DNA from: Tetrapyrgos nigripes
Taxonomy: Eukaryota > Basidiomycota > Agaricomycetes > Agaricales > Campanellaceae
Assembly: GCA_013368315.1 (NCBI GenBank)
Contig: JAACJM010000001.1
Span: 62,001 to 126,000, forward strand
DNA: 64,000 bases
Direction: 5' to 3'
This document shows positions 1 to 10,237 of this stretch, one piece after another (position 1 is the stretch's first letter; each line of letters opens with the position of its first letter). The notes under the pieces were generated by a model. That model searched no databases, was not told where the DNA came from, and worked only from the letters and a program-made list of their open reading frames with translations. A program made the position numbers and the translations under genes.

Positions 1-860
1 AAGAGCAATATCAAAAGCATTTCATGGGCATATAAGTAGCTTAAAAGCAGTCTGAGATGGCTTGAGTGTTTGAGGTGGCTTGAGTAGAGCTTGAGAATGT
101 CTTGAAGAGAGGTTGATGACAGTCTGTATAACATTGAACTATAATCTTGCTTTTGACTAGAAAATAAAATTTGTACCTTTGCTTATTAGTCCTGCCTCAA
201 ATCAATGGATTTCTCACATCACTGCATTGAGAACCTCCTGTAGAATGAACATTATTGGAGCAGTAGAGTTTCCTACTAGCCAGTATTTATCTGGAACTTG
301 GAAGCCTTCATTAGTTTCTGATTTTTATTTCTGTATCTCTTTTTCTTCTCATGATTCACTCCAACTCAATGCTTTACAGATGAAGTATTGAAGACATCAG
401 TTTGCAATTAATATCTACAAATTTGATTCTTTAAGAATCTTACATGCAGTTGTGACAAGTTAAGAAAGTGATGCAAGAAGGAGTTTCCTCATAGTTCACA
501 GGTACATCTACAGACCCATTGCACATCATCAGAAGGATATTGACCCAGTTGACACTGGTTGGAGCACAGTATTCTCCCTTTGGTTAATGATAATGTGAGT
601 AAGTGGGTACAATGTAGTATACTTATAACTGTGGTAGGAGTCAGGAGCAGTCACTAAATGTAGCAAACAGTCCATGAAGTTCTGACACCCCTATGCATGG
701 AATTTCTCAGTCTCTTCAGGCTTACATGTAAGTCTCACAATATATGGATTTTGCATTGTTGGATGATGCCAATGGTTATGAAGAGTGTGGAAAATGGCAT
801 ATATATTACAAGACAAACATGGATGATGTGTCTACAGCAAAAAAAAAATAATCGAGTGGG
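1..860. other. No gene recognised
   Basis: AT-rich sequence with scattered short ORFs (longest about 70 codons) that resemble nothing I know. The word CTTGAG recurs in the first 100 bases. A run of nine or ten A's near 839 marks an abrupt change to GC-rich sequence. It could be the inner part of a retroelement cut by the window edge, but no coding motif supports that. Confidence 0.4.
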
Positions 861-907
861 GGATTGACAATGCGTGTAGTTGCGGCCAGATACTTGTACT
901 CATCTGC

Positions 908-1108
908 GCTGTGCCGTGTGACGCGTCCGAATTGTTGCGGCGCGCTGACGTGCTGAAAAATACAAAGCCAAATAACCAACAAATGATGCCGCGCGACGCG
1001 TCAGAGCAGAAATGCCGTGATCATGTTAGTCTATGCGTCAGACAACACATCTACGTAGTGCCGTGTGACGTGTTGCGGCGTGCTGAGTGCTGAAAAAGAT
1101 AAAGTCAA
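908..1108. repeat. Degenerate direct repeat, GC-rich
   Basis: A block starting GTGCCGTGTGACGCGTC at 908 recurs in shortened form at 1056 (GTGCCGTGTGACGTGTTGCG). Both copies run into a GCTGA...GCTGAAAAA stretch followed by an AAAG...TCAAA-like tail. The units are about 148 bp apart. Composition (many CG dinucleotides) is unlike the AT-rich flank on the left. Origin unknown. Confidence 0.5.
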
Positions 1109-2109
1109 ACGAGGACACGTCAGAGGAGCCGCCGGAATGCCGCGGAGGCGATCACATGACTCGGTGTGACAGCCTCTGGCCGCAGGCCAGACCGAAGGGC
1201 GCCGGAGGCGCCTGCGAGCGCCCAGGCGCTTACAGTCAGGTACAGTCAGGTACAGGGTCTCGGCAATCGAGTTGTACCGATCTACCAGTTCCTCCAGTTG
1301 TTTCCGTCGGAAGGTTATGCAGATCACGTGACTTTGTGCCTTACTCGGTTAATTAGCCGTCGAAATCCTCACACGGGTAGTCGCATTCTATATAGATAAG
1401 ATATATCTGTAAAAAAAGTGTGTTTCTGTATTCCCTGAATAGTAGTATTATGAATATTAAACTTAATTTTTAGTACATTCATTAATTTTACCACTTCTTG
1501 TATAGTAAAACTATCTGAACATAATACTAAACCTTTGTTATTTTTAGCACCATCTCCCATTATTCAATGTGCTAATGCTATGCCTTTCTGCCGAGCGGAT
1601 ATTTTTGTATTTTCGGCGTATGTACAATGATAGTGATGAGAAGAGGATCTATACGGCAATGATAAGTTCGCTGATTGGAAGTTCTTACGCGGAGTCATTG
1701 AGTCAAAAATAAGCTTACTATACTGTACAGCTATGCACGGCCCATACAAGACTACAGTACAACTTGAAGTATATATCGAATAAGTCATCAAAAAAAAAAA
1801 ACATAGTACCATTACTTTTTACAGATACATACACATAGTCTAAATAAGAGGCTACATTTCTACGCACGTAGTCGTAGCATACATCCTCTCCTTCCCATAA
1901 ACCCCCCTAGTAAAATGAACGTCATCCAAAGATGTATAATGTAATTCTGGAGTTGTCGTTTTGGTTGCCGTCTGATACGGTTGTTGAGGGTCCGTTTAGT
2001 ACTAGGGCCAGCTGCTTGCAGCTTGCAGTGAACTGGAGCCTGTATCCAATTTGAGCTGGGTTGAGCCCATTTCTTAAGATTGACACGAAAATTCTGGCGA
2101 ATCTCGACC
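1109..2109. other. No gene recognised
   Basis: No coding exon recognised on either strand. Contains a short tandem of TACAGTCAGG around 1231-1250 and AT-rich sequence from 1390 to 1860. The last part, just before 2110, could include unrecognisable upstream portions of the decayed GH35 gene. Confidence 0.4.
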
Positions 2110-2870
2110 AAAGACCAGACGTAACGTGACTATGACTACATATAGGCCAGAACGTTATGAAGAGTCCTCGTAGCGTCCGTGGATTCCAGCTGAACTCTGG
2201 TGCCTTTGGTGATTAGAAGGTCCAAGGCAAAAATCGGTGGCTATACCAAGTTACTCTCCAGTCTTGGCACGTAGAGATCTTTTGATTGACCCACTCGTTT
2301 TCCAGTTCCTAGTTTTCCGGATGAGGCCAGAGTTTTGAATGAAGGCAGATTCTTCGGCGAGCGCAAAGGCTGGCATCTACCTGGCTTTGATACGTCGTCC
2401 TGGGATACTGTCTCGGATCTATCATTGAACGCCTCAGGGGTTGGGTTCTTCGTCACCACATTCGATCTGAACGTCCCACAAGGTCAAGACGTAATGATGA
2501 GCTTCAATTTCATTGAGTCAGGAGAGCAGGGGTATCGGGCACTGCTCTTCGTGAATGGATGGATGATGGAAAGCGTGTCGCAAATCTGGGGTTCGTTGGG
2601 AGCTCTATCACATTTAGGCTTAACCAAAGGGCAACGAACTGATTCTCCGTCTTATCACAGACCTCAAATCAAGTTCCTGTGTATTCTTGACTATCAAGGG
2701 GAGAAGTAAGCATCGGTTCTTACTCTCATGCTCTTTTTATATCTGACAGTACTCTTGCAGTCGCTGTATGGTCGATGACAGATACGCCGGTATTACGCCT
2801 CAACTCACAATTAACGGTTGATGGGGTGTTCGATGGGACCATACAAAAGAACAACCCGGCCTGGTCTGCT
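2110..2870 (+). pseudogene. GH35 beta-galactosidase, decayed C-terminal part
   Basis: Remnant of the C-terminal jelly-roll region of a fungal glycoside hydrolase family 35 beta-galactosidase, a secreted enzyme that removes terminal galactose. Readable pieces in order are SVRGFQLNSG...FGD, VQGK/IGGYTK, LNEGRFFGERKGWHLPGFD, a jelly-roll strand region ending in ALLFVNGWMMG, and GILDYQGEN/TLAVAVWSMTD. The reading frame is broken. A TAG at 2214-2216 stands where the family has Trp before KVQGK. A one-base shift follows in an A run near 2233, and another shift lies near 2570 after NGWMM. One ancestral intron (about 2707-2750, GTAAGC...CAG) is still recognisable before TLAVAVW. The catalytic TIM-barrel is absent upstream, so this is a gene fragment as well as a decayed one. 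The family assignment is firm; exact limits are not. Confidence 0.72.
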
Positions 2871-3610
2871 GACGGCCGAGAGTAAGAATAGCGGTGGGCA
2901 TTTGGGTAGCTGTCGGTGAGACTCTGTCTTTAGTAAACCATTGCAACGATGACAACTTTTCAATGAAGAACACAGGAATAGCGTGGGGATAAATAATATA
3001 TATCGCCCAGACCTTTTTCTAATGTCAGCAGCCCTTGGTAACGATCGGATGTGCTTCCGGTTCCGTCCGCTATCTATCCGAATATCGCACTTTGATCGCA
3101 CTCCCTGGATAGACTTTATCGTGATGATCATTTCTGGGACCGTCAGCCTTCAGGTAAAGTTTATCGACGCTTTCGTGAACTCCACCCAAGACTTTGCTTT
3201 GAAGCCTAGCACTGGGGCTCAGGTCGTCCACGTTCGCCGTAGCATGTCTTTCAACTCGCTGCGCAGAGCATTCTGATCAAGAGCACCTTCGAGGACGAGC
3301 TGGTGCTAGTGTTGGGTCACAAGAGTTGTGCTCGGGTGGTGCCTCGGATCGACGTCCTGGCAGCTGTCAGTGTCGAACAATCCGATATAACCTTACTTAG
3401 AGCTACCAATGAGCACCGTGAAGCACAGGGCCTGCAAATTTAGCTGGACGAAGTTATACATAAGCTTGGCCATGCTTCCAATCTTCCTTGGGGTTCTCTA
3501 CCTTGCCTCCTACCACCCGCTTCATCGATTCATCCTCAACGAGAATGGCTACTCCGATGCCCCCCCCGTCCTTGGAGCAAGAGCTAGAGCCATGATTCAC
3601 CAATGAAGTC
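2871..3610. other. Intergenic, no gene recognised
   Basis: Between the GH35 relic and the membrane-protein gene. It contains short open stretches, such as one around 3121-3276 ending in RRSMSFNSLRRAF, that look like possible further debris, but no family was recognised. The last 70 bases could be part of a longer first exon of the next gene: a frame open from ATG 3545 is interrupted only by a TGA at 3593-3595. Confidence 0.35.
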
Positions 3611-5269
3611 ATGATCGTACAGCCGTTAGCGTCCCTGACGGTGAGCAATACGAATTATGGGTACATGGACTTTTGACTGACCTTTGACATGGCATTTTCC
3701 CGGAACCCAACCAACCAGGTAACATGGTTTGTCTATGGTGAGTTTCGTTCTTGAAACCGGAAATGAACCCGACCCTTTTCACCTAGGCTTTTACATCGCC
3801 CTATTTATTCTCGCCCTCAACAGTCTTCACAAATACAGTCGACCAAACCAGCGTCTGTACCTGACCTGGACTGTACTTCTATTCTTCTTATGCACATTGA
3901 ACAATGTCTTCGAGACATGGTACCGTGTACGCCAGGCGATTAAAATTTACACTGGCGAGCATACAAAGGACTATCCGACATTGAATACATACGCCCAGCA
4001 TGATTTGATCAAGACCATCCAGAGGTGTGTACTCCTTTTGGCCAAAGAAAACGTCATACTACTTCTTACGACCTACTCTGTAGGGGATTCTTAATGATCT
4101 TGCCAATTCTTGCCAAGTGAGCGTTGCTCAGCCTCTAGAACCCCTGGATTGCATAGCTGACTACCATATCCAGTCTTGTGGCTGAATCCATGCTGGTACG
4201 CAGCTGATTCATTTCCTTGCCCAACTCTGGAGTAATAGATACCTCTCATACGTCTTCCGAAATAGATTCATCGGTGTTATGTCGTCTGGTTTGGCAACAA
4301 ATGGGTTGGGATAACGCTTCTGGTCGTTTCAGTAATCTTAAACAGTACGTCCCTCGTGTTCTGCCCTTTACATCTCTGCCGATTACCCTACTCTCCCTCC
4401 GTCTCTCGAATCCTCATGATCAACAAACTAACGCGTGGTTCTTCTCGAAGGCATAGGACTCGCCGGCTGCATAATGTTCACTGTTGGATTCCGGGATACA
4501 CGATTCCTCGAGCACGTTGCCCTTCTCCTACGAGGAAATAACATCAACAACGGCTATCTAATCGCGAACGTGGTCTTCAATAGTCTTCTGACCGTATTGA
4601 CAGGTTTGTTCGCCTCGGTTGTGCAGTTGTTCTATGTCTCAAGTATTGACACCGTCTCTCACAGCTGGACGGATCTACATTATTAGTCGTGAAGTGAAGA
4701 AACATCTTGGCGGGTCGATCAGCACGACTTATAACACCATTGTGGCTGTAATGTGCGTCGGCCATTCTCTATCTCTGAAACTTGCTCAGCTCAGACTATG
4801 GTAGAATCGAATCGGGAGTCCTTTATCCCACCGCACTGATTATCTATATTGTGATTCTAATTACCCAGGACCCCGACAATCAGAGTCTACTCCCTGTGGA
4901 CTTGAGTCCTTTATTTATGCAGGCCGCTGTACGTGCTCGTTCTTTTCAGCTTCTTTAAACTTTCGGTTGACTCATATACTACAGGGCATCGCACCCACGC
5001 TGATCATTGTTCGTGCACTTCAAGGAAAGACGACCGATAGCGTTAATCAAGTAGTCTCCGCAAACAATCCAAACAACCGTAACGGAACCGCCACAACCAC
5101 CACGAGGAGCCGGATTCGATTCGCTCATAGTAATACGGGGGTGACCTCAACCATAGATGGTACGGCAACTCATCATGCGGTTAATCTCCTCGATGCAAAT
5201 TCGGCTTCCGGTGCCAGCACGGGTGATAATGAAAAGGCGGAAAGTCAGAATGGAAAGGAGGAGGTTTAG
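3611..5269 (+). CDS. Seven-TM integral membrane protein of a basidiomycete-specific type
   Basis: Hypothetical multi-pass membrane protein; no enzymatic or receptor ligand function can be stated. Joining exons with short introns (3641-3718, 3738-3786, 4025-4083, 4117-4173, 4196-4265, then one near 4344-4450, one ending near 4670, and two more before 4986) gives a continuous frame. Seven hydrophobic segments are visible: VYGFYIALFILAL, LTWTVLLFFLCTL, GFLMILPILANLVAESML, VGITLLVVSVILN, NVVFNSLLTVLTAGRIYII, PTALIIYIVILI and LFMQAAGIAPTLIIVRAL. A cytosolic-looking Ser/Thr/Asn-rich tail of about 80 residues follows. The segment HRCYVVWFGNKWVGI and the C-terminal APTLIIVRALQGK are typical of a large 7TM family expanded in mushroom fungi. 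I chose ATG 3611 because a TGA blocks the longer frame from 3545. The gene stands alone on the plus strand. Confidence 0.7.
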
Positions 5270-5499
5270 ATCGCGGTTCTAGCCGCGTCGTGTAGGTCTC
5301 AGCCTTCGGGATTCATAGTTCAGGTCATGTCTGTTGAGTTAATTAACGAGTTACTTACGCTGTGTATTTATGTAGCTAATTATGTGTGTATTACCCTCTC
5401 AAAATCCTCGCATGAAGTTGGTATCTGTATCTCGCGAGTCACACTGCATAGAAATAGAAACCCGGAGCATGAACGCACTTCCACGGCACATTTAGCAAC

Positions 5500-5545
5500 T
5501 GACCATAACTCAGTTGGAAGAGCACAAGACTGTAGATTGTAGATT
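5500..5545 (+). other. tRNA-Tyr-like 5' half (relic or SINE-like head)
   Basis: The stretch ATAACTCAGTTGGAAGAGC matches a tRNA D-arm/A-box. It is followed by CAAGACTGTAGA, which looks like a tyrosine anticodon stem-loop (GTA anticodon). No matching 3' anticodon stem, T-arm or acceptor stem follows, so this is not a complete tRNA gene. A GGTTC downstream near 5573 is too imperfect to be a clear B-box. Confidence 0.35.
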
Positions 5546-5657
5546 ACACCGCTCCGGAAAAGGGTTCCGCACAAGTGCGGGAACTTACTCTCCGTGGTCC
5601 CAACAAGGAACAGCGGGTACTCGGTAGCCGCCGTGGGGGCAAGCTCCAGGGTCAAGC

Positions 5658-7076
5658 TAGCCCAGTGAAAAGTCGGTTTCCCTAGAGCGAACCAGAGCGA
5701 ATGTGCACCCGCAAATGATCGGGGAAAAAAGAGTCAGAAAGAGTCCGAGCGAACTAGGTTATACATATGCTAGGTATTGCACTAGATAACTACTAGATAA
5801 CTGCTAAAGTATGGCTAATTCTCCTTACTTTGTTGTCAAAGCAACTAGTTCCTATGAAGTTAGGCTAAGTTAGCCAGGTAACTTCACTCTACTTGTCCAA
5901 CTTATCATTATGTATCCTACGTACTGCGTAGTACAATGTTATCTACACTGTACAAAGGCATAGCTTCGTTTCGTCAACGACTTCGGCAGGTCCCGAGCAT
6001 CTTAGAAACACTCGACGTCATTCAAGGACTTCGCGCCTTTCTCTTCCTTCTACCATCACCATTGCCAGTTGACTTCTTCTCTTCCATGTTCGACGCGCAA
6101 TCCGCCTGGCCAACGCCGTTACCTTCAAAGCCTTACGCGTCTCTGATGTGAACGATGGATGGAATTGGTTGTACAAGTGGGTTTTGTTGTCCGGTGAGTC
6201 CTCCGTTGGTCGCGCTACCATCTTTCTCTAACCCGCCTTTTCCATCAGGTGTGTGCTAGTGGGTATTTGTATTCTGGGTACGTCTCGGACACATTCTGTA
6301 CGCTGCCCGCTAACTCCCTGGCCAACATCGTCGTGATCTGCAAAGGCGTTTTCTCATCGTTCAGTGAGTCTTCCGTGTCGCGTTATCTTCTTTCTCTAAC
6401 CCGCCTTTTGCATTAGGCGAATTTGTATGGATATCTGGGCTCCCGGTGCGTCTTGTATGCGCCACCGTATCGTTGCAGTACTGATGGACTTCTTGTGCAG
6501 CTATTTTCCACTTTGCAATTGTCCACGTCGAATTTTTAGGTACCTCTTTGTGGACTTGTACTGAATCCTACTTTCCTCTTCAGGCATTTCCAAGTCATTG
6601 TGAGTTCCCTGCAAATGTCCTTCACTTCGTTCACTAACTGGTGCCGTTTCTAAGTCTAGATTTTGTATGCAAGTTCAATTTTTCATTTTACAACCACAAG
6701 GAGTGTATAGAGAAAGCAGGGAACGAGAACGAACGAGAACGAATGAGAGCCATTATACAATGTAATATTAAGTAGAATCAGAGTGAATCAGAACGAACGT
6801 GTACATTAATTGGATCAGAACCAGAGTGAGCCAGAGAGAACCAGAGCGAGCGCATCAATTAGTGCACCCTATTCAAACCAAACGGACGAGAGCGAATGAG
6901 AGCGAATATACTCAAAATCTTCCAAAAAATGCTCGCTCGGACTCAGTTTGACTCAATACAGATAATGAGCGGTGCACAATTTTGTAACGAGAGCGAACAC
7001 AGGCGAATCAGACTGAGCGTCTTTTGAACATTCGCTGGGGTTCGCTCTGGGCCCATTGACTTTTCACTGGGCGGCC
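5658..7076. mobile_element. Non-autonomous DNA transposon (hAT-like), 1.4 kb
   Basis: The two ends are imperfect inverted repeats. The left reads CCCAGTGAAAAGTC then GAGCGAACCAGAGCGAATGT. The right, reverse-complemented, reads CCCAGTGAAAAGTC then GAGCGAACCCCAGCGAATGT. The element is flanked by a perfect 8-bp direct repeat GGTCAAGC at 5650-5657 and 7077-7084, the target-site length of hAT-type elements. The outermost few bases of the two ends differ. The right third (6718-7050) is a degenerate series of GAGCGAA/GAACGAA words. No transposase motif was found inside. Two near-identical intron-like sequences sit inside (6194-6248 and 6364-6416). Confidence 0.72.
6194..6416 (+). repeat. Two near-identical intron-like sequences
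   Basis: 6194-6248 and 6364-6416 both begin GTGAGTC, share CTTTCTCTAACCCGCCTTTT, and end in CAG or TAG. They look like two copies of one 53-55 bp intron with correct splice ends. The sequence following each copy is also loosely similar (ATTTGTAT...CTGGG...GTCT). No surrounding coding frame was recognised, so they may belong to a decayed gene captured by the element or to a tandem duplication. Confidence 0.5.
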
Positions 7077-7084
7077 GGTCAAGC

Positions 7085-7479
7085 CTCGGCTTATAAGAAC
7101 CGTGTAGCATGATTGACAAAAGTACTGTAAAGTATATTCTCTTTAGCAATAGTTAAGTATGATGTAGCAATATATTCATGGCCAAGTCATGTCGGGGTGC
7201 GCGACCCTTTCACTTGACGTAACAAAATGCGAGCATCGGTAAAAAAACATGGCCGTTTTAGCAAAAGAACGTTTTTTCTTCCAACTTCTCAGTATAGTAC
7301 ACTGAGTCGCTTTGTCTGCTTCTCTCATCTTATCCTGAACGCCACCCTGACAAACCACCCTGTTCTCATCTGAAAGTCTCAGAAGTCTCGGAAACAAATC
7401 ACAGCTCTCTAACTCCGCCAAACTTCATCACTACATCCCAACTTGACCCTAAACGAATAAAACTAACCCATCTATCTCT
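7085..7479. promoter_or_regulatory. Upstream region of the hydrolase gene
   Basis: About 395 bp separating the transposon-like element from ATG 7480. It is rich in pyrimidine tracts on the plus strand near the start codon (TCTCATCTTATCC, CATCCCAACTTGACCC), common in fungal promoters. No specific factor site can be claimed. Confidence 0.3.
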
Positions 7480-9006
7480 ATGGAGTTCATATTTCTAGGC
7501 ACTGGGACCTCTTCGAGCCTTCCTAGCATTCATTGTCTTACAAATCCTCCCGGAGAACCATGCAGAACGTGTCTATCGACCCTAACGCCAGAGGGGAAAA
7601 AGAACATTAGACGGAATACTGGTGGAGTCATACGGACAGATGCTAAGGATGGAAGTAAAGTGTGAGTACATCCTAGTATTCCCTTATTGGACGATGATAG
7701 TTACTGAGACTGAAGCTGCTCCTCGGATTGTTCATAAATGATTGTCTCTCTTCCTCGACCATGATAACAATTTGCGTACTGGCGCTATTGGAATACCCAC
7801 TTGCACCATTGCGGAAATCGTGGTGGATCATGATGTACACGTTACAGGACAATCGTAATCGACGCCGGAAAGACCTTTCAAGCTGCTGCAATCGAATGGT
7901 TTCCAAAATATGGCTTAAGGAAGATTGACGCGTTACTCATTACCCATGCCCACGCAGATGGTAGGCGATCTCAAGTGCACCGTCTACAAACAGATATTCG
8001 TGTCTAATGCCCGAATTTCTAGCAATGAACGGATTGGATGATCTTAGAGGCAAGCTTGTTTTGTCTGCCAGTTCGACATGCTGAACTGAGGGTGGAATAG
8101 GATGGACTCTGGGCCAACATATCCAGTCTCATATAGACGTCTACCTCTCACAAAGCACCTTTCGAGAAGTCCAGAGGTCGTTTCCGTATATGGTATCAAA
8201 AGAGTTTGCTTCTGGGGGCGGTGATGTGCGTAGTCGATACACCAGGCGATCTTGTGCTGATTTTTGTGCAGGTTCCCGAGTTCGTGTGGCACATTATAGA
8301 GGACAAAGTTCCTTTCGAGATAGGCGATACAGGGGTTGAAATAATACCGTTTTTCGGTAAGTTCATGGACACATGTGGTATTCCTGCAGTTCTTTGACCG
8401 TTGTGTCCAGTCCAACATGGTCGTCTTTTCACGACACTCGAAGTTCCTGGGTATGCTCCAACACCGACATACGATCCTGTCGCTACGGCTAGTGCAAAAC
8501 TGACTTACATGTCTCTTAATGGCAGCAACACACCAAAAGGTACCCAGAAGGTGGAAAAGACGATTCAGCCTTATTTGTGCTTTGGTTTCAAAATCCAACA
8601 AGAAATAGTATATATGTCTGACGTCTCATTGATACCAGACGAGGCATGGCCGATTATTAGAGAGCAGCCAGAGGGGGGTCCTCTGCCTGTTTGCGTCCTG
8701 GATTGCTTACATCTTACGCCTCATACATCCCATCTTGGACTAAAGGATGCAGTGGAAACTGCACGGGAAATAGGAGCTCAGCGGACCTATTTTACGGGCT
8801 TTTCCCATGCAGTCAGTCATGACGAATATGTAACGCTGACGGAGGCTGTTGGTGGAGCTGTGAAAGACGAGGCCAACTTGACGGATACCGAAAAACGAGG
8901 GCTTGCTTTGATAGAGGAAGGGAAGAGCATATGGGTGAGACCTGCTCATGACGGCCTTAGGTTGTGGATAGAGGATGGAAATGTACGAGACGAGACGTAT
9001 GTCTAG
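7480..9006 (+). CDS. Metallo-beta-lactamase-fold hydrolase (PhnP/YcbX-type)
   Basis: Cytosolic-type hydrolase of the metallo-beta-lactamase superfamily, resembling the uncharacterised yeast/fission-yeast group related to bacterial PhnP phosphodiesterases; the substrate is unknown. Residues in order: N-terminal FLGTGTSSSLPSIHC with a Cys pair (PCRTC) typical of the group; VIDAGKTFQAAAIEWFPKYG; metal-binding THAHADAMNGLDDLR (HxHxDH-like, with Ala at the usual second His-adjacent site); YLSQSTFREVQRSFPYM; PFFVQHG; YMSDVS; CLHLTPHTSHL; and FTGFSHAVSHDEY near the C terminus. Introns read are 7662-7847, one beginning at 7960, 8050-8100, one near 8228-8270 and one near 8357-8409. The 8050-8100 intron has a GC donor. 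The first intron (186 nt) is unusually long for this region and might hide a small exon. The frame is intact to TAG 9004-9006. Confidence 0.82.
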
Positions 9007-9204
9007 AATTGCACGTAGTAATAGATATTATTCTAGACCCGTGAGACTCGTGCCGAGGCTTTGTGTCCGTGCGGCTAGAAGTACTATCTTTAGTCTTAGT
9101 CTACTTCACTCCACACTGTCTGTCCTTTAGTATCGTATAGCTCCCTCAATACTGCCTGCAACCACTTTCTTCAGCTTCTTCTCATCCCTTCCGGGACTTT
9201 TCTC

Positions 9205-10027
9205 ATGAAAGTTTACGCGCAAACCTTTCTTTACGAGTACGTCCAACATTCATCATTTTCTCTGCACTGGTACCAATGCTGACAATCTGGACGCAGTGAT
9301 CCCTGGCCTATCGTTTCACTAGCGTACTTTTTGCGCTACCCGAATCCTCTCGCATCCCACATCGTTTCTTGCGACGTTATATCCCGACACCAAACGCCCG
9401 CTGGTACACTTCTCACTACACGTCTCATTCTGAAGCGAGGTTCACTACCAAGATGGGCACCAAGGGGAATCATTTCGAGAGCAGAGTCATGGGTCATTGA
9501 AGAGAGTGAAGTGGATCCCATTGGCAAGGTTGTGCACTGCACTACCAAAAATTTGGAATTTACCAAGGTGATGAAGATGGAAGAGTCGGTGTTGCTCCAG
9601 CAGACTCCTGATGGGTGCGTCTGTTCTCTATCTTACGCATGAACATGCACTGACACGCGTCTCTCACTGTAGCAAGACTCTGCAGACATCCGAAGCGAGG
9701 GTTCTGTCTGGTTTTGGCTGGGGATTGACGAAACGGATCGAATCCCATGGTGTCAACAGATTCAAGGCTCATGTTCAGCGTGTAAGTCGAGTGCTGTTTC
9801 TTGTTCCAGAGGCTATACTCATCCTATCATTTCAAAAGTCGCGTGAAGGCATTTCACTCATTCTCAACCTGCTTCGCGAATCTCGTCTGCAACCCATGAC
9901 CCTAGGAGGCACACCTGCTCCCTTTACTGCTCCCGTTCACGAAGAAGAAGAGAAACGAACCACCAATCATCACCAAAAGGGTCCTTGGTCCAGGCTAAAA
10001 TCGTGGTTCTCTCCACCCAAGCCTTGA
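9205..10027 (+). CDS. PRELI/MSF1 domain protein, Ups1-like
   Basis: Predicted intermembrane-space lipid-transfer protein of the PRELI/Ups family. In yeast, Ups proteins bind Mdm35 and carry phosphatidic acid (Ups1) or phosphatidylserine (Ups2) between mitochondrial membranes. The protein starts MKVYAQTFLYDDPWPIVSLA, followed by FLRYPNPLASHIVSCDVISR, a central AESWVIEESEVDPIGKVVHC segment and the C-terminal helix region VLSGFGWGLTKRIESHGVNRF. The combination FFxRYPNP...HVLSxDxxSR and SGFxxGxxxxxE is nearer Ups1 than Ups2. Exons: 9205-9236 (32 nt), 9297 to about 9614, then two more, separated by introns starting GTACGT, GTGCGT and GTAAGT. A basic, His/Lys-rich tail of about 40 residues follows the domain. 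The gene lies 198 bp after the hydrolase gene on the same strand. Phospholipid specificity is inferred, not shown. Confidence 0.85.
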
Positions 10028-10237
10028 CTCGCTTGTTGTCTGCTTTTCTCCCCTTTGTGTAATTGTAGTCCCCCGAGTTTGTCTTCTCGACCCAATATTA
10101 CTCAGCATTATCATATCTGTATACCAATAGTAAATATTGTTCGCAATCCCGCATAGTGAAGTAAGCGCCTCTAACATAACATGCATCATCATTGAACCCG
10201 TACTTCCATGTCGCTGAGGTGACACGTCCTTTATTCT

